Assembly (NCBI GenBank): GCA_027257055.1
Contig: JAPVLO010000161.1
Coordinates: 6,331,505 to 6,395,504 of the forward strand
Length of the DNA: 64,000 nucleotides
Source: Cephalopachus bancanus
Lineage: Eukaryota; Chordata; Mammalia; Primates; Tarsiidae
Direction of reading: 5' to 3'
Shown here: one piece after another, positions 1-10,103 of the stretch
Layout: each line of letters opens with the position of its first letter
Numbering within the stretch: position 1 is the stretch's first letter
Made by a program: the position numbers and the translations under genes
Notes under the pieces: model-generated
The model's database searches: none
What the model saw: the letters and a program-made list of their open reading frames with translations, nothing else
Told to the model about the DNA's origin: nothing

Positions 1-227
1 ATTTAAAGCAAATTTGCTGACTTCTAAATAAATTCTGCCTATAATTGATATATACAAATATAACACAACCGCATTACATGGTTAAAAGAGTTATAGCCAT
101 TAATCAAATGGATCACTTATGTGTTATTTTAAGTGTATTTTTATCCATGCATTCAATTACAAACACTTAAGTGATTGTTAGGGATTGATAATGGGTGTTG
201 TGGATTTATTCATTTTTTTTTTACTAG

Positions 228-396
228 TGGAAAATGAAAATCACTGTGACTTTGTTAAGCTCCGGGATATGCTTCTTTGTACCAATATGGAAAACTTGAA
301 GGAACAAACCCACATTCAGCACTATGAATGCTATAGGCGCTACAAACTGCAAAAAATGGGCTTTACAGATGTGGGCCCAGACAACCATCCAGTTAG
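228..396 (+). CDS. SEPTIN14: SEPTIN14 internal exon (third from last)
   Basis: Septins are GTP-binding proteins that assemble into filaments at membranes and the cytoskeleton. This exon encodes the end of the septin GTPase region (septin-unique element), beginning [20 protein letters not shown] and including [15 protein letters not shown]. It is bounded by an acceptor (T-rich tract then ctag) and a perfect donor (gtgagt at 397). The first two bases complete a valine codon started in an unseen exon, and the last two start a serine codon completed by the next exon. The wording [15 protein letters not shown] fits SEPTIN14 better than its close relative SEPTIN10, as I recall them. Earlier exons lie before the window, so the gene is partial. 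No stop or frameshift is seen. Confidence 0.88.
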
Positions 397-914
397 GTGA
401 GTATCCATATTGCTATCACAGCCAAATGGACAATTTAGAAATCCCCTGCAAACACAAGGTCAATAATTGGGAATGAGAATAATTATATTTCTCTAATTCT
501 GAACCATCCCGAATTTTAGGTGTTTAAGTCATCTTTAAACTAAGATGAAAATAATGAGTAGGGACAACTTAATACAATATTTCATTTATATGCAGAAATA
601 TATGTATATATGCTAAAATGTGCATCCAAGAAAAGTATTATTTTGTTTTATTTTTTGTATTTATGTGAAATAAAAGATAAGGAAAGAGACTGGAAAACAT
701 TAGCAAAGATTGGCAAAGGATATTGAGAAGAGTTTAATGGAGGGAACAGCTTAAAAGCAGTAGTGCAATGTCCTGGAAGTCAGTCAAGTGAATAAATTTT
801 GAGAGCAGGTGTATTTTTCTGTACTGATGAGGAATAGAACTTGTGCTGTAAAAGTGTGGCAGTATAGTATATATAATTCAGTTATAGCATTTATGGTTTT
901 TTGAAGTCAATCAA
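397..914. other. SEPTIN14 intron, no recognised feature
   Basis: AT-rich intron sequence between the septin exon and the first Alu. Nothing gene-like or clearly repetitive was recognised. The short stretch 1212-1564 after the Alu is similar. Confidence 0.5.
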
Positions 915-1211
915 AATTTAACTGTCTTTTTTTTTTTTTTTTTTTTTTTGAGTTGGAGTCTCACTCTGTCGCCCAGACTGGAGTGCAGTGGCCGCTCCCG
1001 GCCACCTCAGCCTCGACCTGCTGGGCTCCGGCAATCCTTCTGTCTCAGCCTTCCAAGTAGCCGGAATTACAGGCATGCGCTACCATGCCTGGCTGATTTT
1101 TTGATGTATTATAGAGATGAGGTCTCGCCAAGTTGCCTGGGCGGGTCTCGAACCCGCGGGCACAGGCAGTCCACTCACCTCAGCCACCGAGCCCGGCAAT
1201 TTAACTGTCTT
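915..1211 (-). mobile_element. Alu, lineage-specific type, with 14-bp target duplication
   Basis: The T-run near 929-949 is the Alu tail read backwards. It is followed by gagttggagtctcactctg and ends gcccggc at 1197. The flanks aatttaactgtctt at 915-928 and 1198-1211 are an exact target-site duplication. About 30 bases of the left arm (the cctcccaaag...ggctgag part) are missing. The element lies in the septin intron, opposite to the gene. Confidence 0.93.
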
Positions 1212-1564
1212 AAATGAATTACATTCTGAAAGGTGACTTACTTTATTTTAGCTATTTTGAAAATAATCTCATACATTAGGAATTTCCCCAAATATTGTCA
1301 AAAGATGTGAAAAGTATGATATAAAGTGGTGGCAATAAGAAATCGTTCATATAAGTGTTTGAAAATTCTAGTATTCTTTATATATACTCTGATGTTAAAT
1401 ATTGTGCCTAATGTTTTATAAATCATGATATAGAAGTTTCCATTTTTTTGTTGTTATACACGAGATAAGGTTGGTAAATATCCTTATATGGGACCTTACA
1501 TATATATTATATACATGCTTATATTAGCATTTTGATATGATAGTAATAAAATATTTCTGTCTAG

Positions 1565-1697
1565 TTTTCAAGAAATCTATGAAGCCAAAAGACAAGAGTT
1601 TTATGATCAATGCCAAAAGGAAGAAGAAGAATTGAAATGGAGATTTATGCAGCGAGTAAAGGAGAAAGAAACAACATTTAAAGAAGCTGAAAAAGAG
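1565..1697 (+). CDS. SEPTIN14: SEPTIN14 penultimate exon (start of coiled coil)
   Basis: The first base completes the split serine codon from the previous exon, followed by 44 codons starting [17 protein letters not shown] and ending KEAEKE. An acceptor (tctag) and a strong donor (gtaagt) flank it, and the exon ends in phase 0. The charged Glu/Lys/Gln-rich sequence begins the C-terminal coiled coil that septins use to pair within filaments. One difference from the human sequence as I recall it is a tryptophan in ELKWRF. The exon was too short to appear as a standalone open frame and was found by following the splice phase. Confidence 0.87.
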
Positions 1698-4234
1698 GTA
1701 AGTATTGCCAGTCTGATATCATTTGTATTTATTTTGAGGTGTCCTATAATTTGAGGGTTTTAGTGTCAAGAGTTTAGTTGATATTTTTGGAGTATACTTG
1801 CTATTGTTTTAAAAAAGTAGCTATTTACCATGCAGGATTTGAATATAGCCTTTACAAAATTATAGTCTGTAACTTTATTCTTCTACAGCACTTGAGTAAT
1901 TTTCCATTTAAATAACCCATAAAATAATTTTCTAAAATGTATTTACCATTATTTTATTTGTAGTTAAATTTTTATGCAAAAGTCTAATGTATAACAAATT
2001 TAAGCTATTTAGTTGTATAAAGAGTCATACTTTCTAACATTGTTACTGCATTAGAAAATTGTCTTCACTTGTATAAATAAGGAAATGTTGATTAATGCAT
2101 GCTGTGACTAATTAGAGAATTTTAACTGGTAAATTATGTGAATTTTTGCTCATTTTATTCCATGCCATTTCTGAGAATATTTAAAATGAGCCTATTAACA
2201 TAGTTTTGATTATTTGCCCCAAGTAAGTTTTTGATGAAGGCATATATTAGAAACCATAATGTCTTTCTCTCAAGTGCAGGTGGCTTCAGTTTAAGAACAT
2301 TTTGTTTTATTCATTACATTGGAACATTAACTTCCTTTTCCATAAAAACAAGGTGTTGATTAGGTGCTATAGACAAGATGTCTCACTCAGGGACAGTTGA
2401 ATTATAAGTAATAGAACTTTTGTTAACTTAGGTAAAAAGAAAAAGTTTGGAAGCATACAGGGGTACCTTATGGCACTGAAGAACAGGAGTGTCTGGATCA
2501 CATGAAGACTTAAACCCAAACTAGACCAGAAATCAAAGCAACCCTTTAAACTTTCTATTTCTTCCCCCACCTCACTTCCCTTAGTTATGGATCCTTACTT
2601 CTGTTCATCTGCTTCATTTATTTTTCTTTATGGAGATCAGTTTTTTTCCCATTTCTTCAACCATACTTTTTCTTCTCCTTTTTTTTTTTTTTTTAGGAAG
2701 AACTGGCCACAGCCTAAAATTGGCTTTCCAAAGTGGTAAATAGTAGAGCCTCTTATTAGGATTTAATAATGCCTGCAGGAAGGAGCAAGTACCTTTCTGG
2801 GCAGAAGGAAAATAGCCATGATTTTAAGGGCACTTTCAAACAATAAGGTGACAAGGAAACAAGCCCGCCTGGGTTGCTTAGAAAATGAATAACTTAATTA
2901 TTTTCGACATGGTACATAAGCAATTAATCTAATAAATTTACAAGAAAACTGGAGGTTCACAGATGTAAACTTTCTAAGCACACCTACCAGATGAATTAGC
3001 CAGAATGTAAATGTAAGTCCTTAAAATTTTTTAATACTTGAAAATTAAGTTTTATATATTCCTCATCCCTAGGGAGTCTTATCACTTTTTAATATTCTAA
3101 TTTATTATTTGTATTTTTTCAAATAATTGTTTCTATGTTCATGGTAGTCTTGTTCGTTATTAATTTATAATTCTACACATGATAGAGAGTACTCTTGATT
3201 ACTAAATAGTTGCAACATCTCTCCTAAACTGTCTGCTATGTTTTATTTTTATTGGTGAACGCAAGTTTTATACCTTGATGCAGTCAAATGTGCTGGTCTT
3301 GTCCTTCATAATGTTTGCATTTTTATCACCTAAAAAGGCTTTTCTTGTCTGAAGGTTATACATGTAGTTTCTATGCTTTCTTCTAATATTTTTGTCATTT
3401 TATAAATTCAGGATTTATTTTTCTTAGCCAATCATACAAATGCCATTTGTGTGCTTCATTCTATCTAGAAGATTTGAAATGCTACCTGATAGTATTATAG
3501 CATTAAGTTTCCATAATGGGTTTATTTATGTTCTCCCTTTTGTGGTTTTTATGGGTATTTTTCTTTCTATGCCACTGAATTTAAATCTTCATAGCTTTAA
3601 TAGTGTTTGTTTTGCTATCTCTTAAGGCTAGTCTCTTCTTCCATCTTCTAACATTGCCAGTTATTTTTGGCTATTCTTGCATATTGTATTTTTTAGACAA
3701 ATTTAATATATTATTAAGCTTTCTAAGAATTCCTGTTAGAATTTTAGAAGACTTGATAGACTAATTTTGGAAAAAATAACATCTTTACCAATATTTTAAC
3801 TTACCTCAGGGACAATGTATTCATCTCTATTTATTCAGAATATATAGAAACATTATTTAGAATACATATAGGTCTTGTTCGTATTTTTGTTGAGTTTATT
3901 TTAGGCATCTGAAAACTTATTCTTGCTATTTTACAGATTTCTTTTATATATAGAAATTGAGAAGAGTAGGAAATTTTAAAAGTGTTTTTAATGATTTTTA
4001 AGTATTTGGTGTCTTTTATTTAAATAATCATATTATTTGCAAATTAGTCACACTTTAAGAAATCAATATTTGTATTTCTTGTTTATTTTTCTCATTCTAT
4101 TGCAAAGGTTGTTACTTCCAGGGGAATAGATACCAGACATACAACTTTGTTGACTTATTGGAAATATTTCTAATATTTCACCATAAAGTACAATGTGGGC
4201 TGGTAGATCACTTCTTTCATTTAAGAATTTTTCA
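1698..4234. other. SEPTIN14 last intron, unassigned AT-rich DNA
   Basis: Low-GC sequence with no convincing exon. A T-run at about 2678-2694 may be the end of a decayed retroelement. The stretch from about 3220 on has the T-rich style of an old antisense L1 but is too diverged for me to place. Confidence 0.4.
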
Positions 4235-4367
4235 GGCCAGGCTCAGTGGCTCAGCTTGTAATCCTAGCACTTTGGGAGACCGAGACGAGTGGATTGCCTG
4301 AGTCTGTGGGTTCAAGACCAGCCCAGGCAACTTGGTGAGATCTCATCTCTACAGTAAATTAAAAAAA
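4235..4367 (+). mobile_element. Alu left arm only (truncated)
   Basis: Starts ggccaggctcagtggctcag and runs through tttgggagaccgagacgagtgg and aacttggtgagatctcatct to an A-rich linker. The right arm is absent, so this is either a free left monomer or an element truncated at the linker. Confidence 0.8.
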
Positions 4368-4449
4368 TATATATTAAAATGAGACATAAATTTTAACACT
4401 GTACATATACATCAAATTTTTTGGTATACGGAGTTGATTCATTCAATTT

Positions 4450-7400
4450 AAAATTCTAAAAATCTTCATTGAGGTATAATTGACAAATACCATTACATAC
4501 ATTTTAAGGTGTATAACTTGATGATTTGATATATGTGTACATTGTGATATATTGAGATAAAAATTGATATTTTCTTAAATAGGCATTTATCACAATAAGC
4601 TTTCTGTTTAGAACTGCTTTTGCTGTCTCCCACAACTTTTGGCATGTTGTTTTTTAAAATCTTTAGTTGCATCAAGATATATTTTATGTTTTTATTTCTT
4701 CTTTGACCCATTGGTTGTTCAGAATTATATTATTTAATTTTCACATTTGTAGATTTTTCAAAATTTTTTGTTTACTGATTTCTAATATTATACTATTGCA
4801 ATAAAAAAGATATGATTTGAAATTTTAAAATTTGTTAGAACTTATTTTGTGGCCCCACATATAATCTATTCTGGAGAATGGTCCTGTTCCCTTCATGAAA
4901 ATGTATTCTGCTGCTGTTGGGTGAACCATTCCACATATGCCTGTAAGACCTATTTGGTCTGTAGTTATACACGTCCACTGTTTTCTTACAGACTTTCTGT
5001 TTAGATGATCTATTCTGTGTTAAAAGTGGGATATGGAAGTTTTCTACTGTTTTATATTGCTGTATGTTTCTCCCTTCAGTTCTGTTAATATTGGTTTCCT
5101 ATATTAGCTGCTCCAAATTTGGGTCGATATATTTGACAATTGTTACATCCTCTTGATGAATTGATCTCTTTATCATTATTTATTGACCCTCTTTGTCTCT
5201 TATGACAGTATTTGACTGAAAATGCAATTATCTTATATGAGTATAGCTACCCTGCCCTCTTTTGTTTACTATTTGCATGGAATATCTTTTTCTGTCTTTT
5301 CACTTTTAGTTTATGTGAGGCCTTAAGATGTAAGTGAGTCTCTTGTAGGCAGCATATTGCTGGTGATTGTTTTTTATTCATTCAGTCACTAGTGTCTTTT
5401 GACTGGAAGGCTTAATCCATTTACTGTTAAAGTAATTTTTTTATAGTTAAGGACTTACTATTACCATTTGTTAGTTGTTTTCTGTTTTATGGTTCCTTTT
5501 TAAATTTTTTGTTTTTTTCTAATTTAAAAAAAATTTTTAATTTAATTTAATTTTTCTATTTTGTGTTTTATGGTTTCTTTCTTCCTCTTTTGCTGTTTTC
5601 CTTTGAGATGTTGGTATTTTTGTATTGGTATGGTTTAATTCTTTTCTCTTTTGTGTATCAATTACAGGTTTTATTTTCTTTGCAGATACTGCTATATAAA
5701 AATTGTGGGAGGTCATTGTTTTGGACTGAGTTTCTGTACTAGGCCCCAAAAGATCAGACCCAACTAGAATGGAGTCACATTTTTATATTACAGTTATCCT
5801 CAATACTTTTGTCTTATAATTTTTATACTAGCATTAAAAGTGATTTATATACCACCAATACAGTATTAGAGGATTCTGAAATTGTATATTCGTTACTGGA
5901 AAATTTTATATTTTCTTATGTTTTCATGTGATTAATTGGCATCCTCTCATTTTTGCTTGAAGAAAGCTTTTCTTTATTAGGTAGGTCTAGTGTTCATGAG
6001 TTCCCTCAGCTTTTGTTTGCCTGGGAAAGACTTTATTTCTCCTTCTTTTCTAAAGGATAACTTTGTCAGGTATAATATTAGTGGCAGGCAGTTCCTTTTT
6101 TCCCTCTTTCATTGCTTTGAATATATTATCCCACTCTTTTCCTGCCTGCAAACTTTCTTCTGATAAATTTGCTAATAGTTTAATGGTTTTATGTGCATGC
6201 CACTTTTCTCTTTCTGCTTTTAACATTTATTTTAATCTTTGATTTTTGAAAATCTGATTATATTGTGCATTGTTGAGGACCTATTTGTTTTTAACCTCTT
6301 TAGAAATATTTAAGCTTCATGGATTTGGATGTCTATATATTTCCTAATATTTGGGCAGTTTTCAGTCATTCTTTCTTTAAATAAGCTTTTGCTCCTTTCC
6401 GTGTCTCTTTTCCTTCTCAAACTGCCATAACATGACATTCATTTGCTTAATTGTGTCTTACTGACTTTTTTTCCTTTTTTATTCTGTTTGTCCTCTGAGT
6501 AACTTAAAATGTTCTGTCTTCAAGTTCACAGATTCTTTCTTCTGCTTGATCAAATGTCCTGTTGAAGTTCTTTGTTGCATTTTTATTTCCCCTATTTAAT
6601 TCTTCAGCACCAGAATTTCTCTTTGGTTCTTTTTTATAATTCATATTTCTTTGTTGTATTTTTCATTTTGTTTATGAATGCTTTCCTGTTTCCTTGAACT
6701 TGTGTCTGTATTCTCCTTTATCTCACTGAGCTTTCTTAAAAATAATTATTTGGATTTCTTAGGGAGACAGGATGCTGTATCAACTGAGCCTTAAAAGTCT
6801 TGGCTGCATGGTTCAGCTGATGCTGTTTTCCTGAACAGTGCAGTGTTGCATCAGCTGGGTCCCAGTAAACACAGATGCATGGCTCAGCCAAGACTTTTTT
6901 TTTGCAAGGAGGAAGAGAAGCCACAACACTGAATGAGATCCTGTTGGAATGAAGCAGCTCTGCAGAAGCTTGGCCCCAGTAGGCAGTGGAAAGCAGCAAC
7001 TCAGCTTAGAGATAACACATTACTGGTTGGGAAAGGTTCAGTGGCAACAAGTTCCCAGAGGTTGAGAGATGCAACCACTAAGAGCAGGGTGTGTATTATC
7101 AGTATCTTTGGTTCTAAGATGGTGTGATACAGGGACAAGCCTGGCTCTTTCTCTGGAGGGATTACAACTGTGTGGAGTCTGGGGAGCTCTTTCAGCTGGG
7201 CTCAGAGACTATGAGAGCACACAATAATCCCAGTGATGATGTCTTCAGTTGTCTGTGGTGATGATGAAGGCTGCTGGGAATCTTCTGCTTACCTTTTGTC
7301 TTGAGGAGGATAGTCCCTCCTGGTACCAAACTGATCCTGACTGGGTGTGAAGTGAAAGAGGCAAAATGTTTCATTTCCTTCTGTTTTCTATGTCATCATC

Positions 7401-7555
7401 CTGAGTGTGTGTGCTCTGGAAGAGTTTTGTTACTCTTACTGTACTCTGGTGTTCTCCTTTAGTAGTTTTTGTCAACTTTTAGTTGTTTATTCATTGTTCT
7501 AGTTGGTTTTGTGGAGAATACTAGCATTAGAAACTTATAGTTGGCCATCTTGATG
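4450..7555 (-). mobile_element. Old (mammalian-age) L1, antisense and decayed
   Basis: On the - strand this reads 5' to 3' from about 7555 down. There is a GC-richer 5' part with the end wording ccaagatggcc-like at about 7545. Next comes an ORF1-like coiled-coil region (about 6000-6700), then the start of the ORF2 endonuclease region (about 4600-5450; the + strand shows aggcttaatccatttactg). A 3'-UTR-like piece at about 4455-4560 (attgaggtataattgac) may belong to it or to a neighbour. There are many stops and indels, so it does not code. Exact ends were not resolvable. Confidence 0.65.
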
Positions 7556-7564
7556 ACACTAATT

Positions 7565-8345
7565 CATTAGTAAATAATCTAACCATTAAAAAATTAGCAT
7601 TATTGAGAATTAATTGACATTAGAAAACATTTAAAAAATATACAGTTAATAAATTTTGACATATTCATACACTTGTGAAGCCATTACTGAAATCAAGAAA
7701 TTAAACACTCAGTCCCAAATGCTTTTTAATGTTTCTTTGTATTTGTCACTCAACTCTTTCCATATCCCACCTCTGTCTTTCCCCCAACCACAGGCAACCG
7801 TTAATATATTTTTAAACTATAGATTAGTTTATATAAATGGAATCTTAAATTATGTACTTTTTGTCTGTTTCTCTGAGTTGGTAATTTTTTTGCATTTATC
7901 CAAATCGTTGCAAATATCATTAGTTCATTTTTATTGCTGTATAGTATTCCACTGTATATATATAACACAATTTACTGTATCCATTCACTTATAAATAGTT
8001 GAATTCTTTCAGGTTTTGACTGTAACAAATACTGCTTCTTTGAATATTCTGTATACAATATACAAGTCTTTGTGTGGCAATAAACTTTTACCTCTTTGGC
8101 TAATACCTAAGAGTGGAACACCTGTGTAATACGGCAGGTGGATGTTCAAAATATTAAGAAATTGTCAAGCCATTTTCCAAAAATGTTTGCATTATTTTAA
8201 CATTCTAACCAGAAGTATATTAGAGTTCCATGATAGTGTTGTTTTTTTTTATCAGGTATTATTTTATATTTTTCCAGAGATTATTATATTGCTCTTCTTT
8301 TTCAAAGACATTTAGGTTACTAGCTCTTTGAATTTCATTTTAGAA
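7565..8345 (-). mobile_element. Old L1 ORF2 3'-half fragment, antisense
   Basis: The + strand carries the reverse complement of a typical L1 ORF2 end. Examples are tgctgtatagtattccactg at about 7935, tttgaatattctgtat at 8040 and ttgtcaagccattttccaaa at 8162. It is too diverged and AT-rich to code. Confidence 0.6.
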
Positions 8346-8399
8346 TAAAATTGTTAAACAAAATTACCTGTGATATTGTAAATTTTAGCTCACAGTTCC

Positions 8400-9150
8400 T
8401 GACTTGGTACTCCCATTGTCCTTGTTACTTCTCCTGAAGGAAGGCCATAGAAACTAAAAATATACTCTAATCTTCTCCTATCTTTCTGTCTTGAGCCTGG
8501 CCACAGTGAGATTTTCTGACCTACCTTGTTTGTTTTTAGATCATAAGATTCTCATTTCTGAAGTGGTTCTGCTCTATACCCTGAAGGAATAAATGCTGCA
8601 CATAAAAACCAAGAAGAATCTAAACAGACAGATTTGCTGGGTTTTCTCACTCAGTCTATTAGTATTATTTTACACTCTTTTTGTCCAATCACATTTCTAC
8701 ACAGTTGTCCGTGATTCAGTCATGCTTATACTTAAAGGCTTAAGAGGATGGAGTATACAGAGAGAGCATACAGATAGCTGAATGCATGGAGGTTCTTGGA
8801 AGATGACAGCCAAGGGAGGACATAGAAGCTCTGTGCTGCATTCTCTATACTTTGCCCTATGTGTGTCATCTGGATGTTTTCTTGTACTCTTTAAACTATC
8901 CTTTGTAATAAATCAGTAAATGTATTTCCTTTAGTTTTGTGAGCTGCTCTAGCAAATTAATCATGCCCAAAGAGGGGGCCACAAGAACTTCAGCTTGAAG
9001 CCAGTTGACCAGATGTTTCAGGTGCCTGAACTTGCAACTGCTGTCTGAAGTGGTGAAAATCTTGTGGCACTGAGTCCCCAGTCAGTGGAATCTGATGTCA
9101 TCTTATAGTAGTGTCAGATCTGAATTGGAGAATAGCGAGCTGGTGTACAC
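8400..9150 (+). mobile_element. ERVL-type (MLT2-like) LTR, old
   Basis: The stretch matches the general plan of ERVL LTRs. It has tttgccctatgtgtgtcatc, then a signal-like aataaatcagtaaatgtat at about 8909, then gtgagctgctctagcaaattaat, ccagttgaccagatgtttcagg, gtctgaagtggtgaaaatct and a terminal gtgtcagatctgaattgg. A related element sits at 32700-35521. There are no internal viral genes, so this is a solo LTR or fragment. The 5' border is uncertain. Confidence 0.55.
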
Positions 9151-9249
9151 TGCAGAACTGATTGCTTGTCGGTAGGGAGAAATCTGCATGCATTTCGATT
9201 GCAGCAGTCTTTTCTATTGATTGTTATGGTGTGATAGCAGCAGAAACCA

Positions 9250-9788
9250 GTTTGTCTAGCCTACATGATACCCAATTTTTATTAGAATTGTGTTAAATCT
9301 ATAGATCAATTTGTGGAGAATTGGTGTTACAAATATATCCAGTCTTTTAATTCATGTAAATGTATATCTATGTCTTTCAGCAATATCTTGTAGTTCTAAG
9401 TTTATAGGTCTTATTTGTTAATTTATTCCTAAGGAGTTCACTTTTTGATGCTATTTTAAAGGGTATTGTTTTTCAGTTTCAATTTCCAGTTGTTTGTTAT
9501 TAGTGTGCAGAAATCAAATTTATTTTTGTAAACAAATTTTGTGCTCTGCAAACTCACTTATTATGTCTAGTAATTTCTGTAAATTTCATAGAGTTTCCTA
9601 CACAATCATACCACTTGAAAATAAAAAAACTTTTTCTTTCTTTCCTTTATTTTTGTTTTTTAATATGAATCCTATCACAGATAACATATTGCAATTGATT
9701 GTTATGTTTCTTCTCTATTACTATGAGACAGTTCCTATTTTCGTTATTTTTAATGTAGATATTGAAGAAAGAAGTTGTGAGAAGCAGA
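9250..9788 (-). mobile_element. Old L1 fragment, antisense
   Basis: T-rich sequence with L1 ORF2-like reverse-complement wording, such as attttaaagggtattgttt and ttattagtgtgcagaaat at about 9455-9510. It also provided the insertion site of the next, younger L1. Confidence 0.45.
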
Positions 9789-10103
9789 GATATGCTTTTT
9801 TTTGTTTGTTTGTTAGACTTTAAGGGCTGTAAGGATTGTCCAGTTCTTACTTTTTTTAAAAAATATTTTTTATTATGGTTTTGTGGGGTACAGTTAAGGG
9901 TTAGGTGTACAATTACGTTTCATACAGGCACCTTGTTGATAACAGGTGTTTCCCCGTCCCCAGACAGATATTTGCTACTGTTAATCCCATCTCCCTCACC
10001 CCCCATAGTTTCCCAGTACCATCAGTCATTTTCTTTTACTATTACATTGGATGTTCAAGGTCCATTATGTGATTGAGAACATGTGATACTCGGATCCTTG
10101 TTT

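Noticed and set aside
948..1217. 89-codon frame starting [15 protein letters not shown], repeated at other sites
   Set aside because: This is the antisense translation of an Alu. Similar frames occur at 11254, 26887 and 42136.
8593..8781. 62-codon frame MLHIKTKKNLNRQICW
   Set aside because: It lies inside the ERVL-type LTR, has no gene context and is likely chance.
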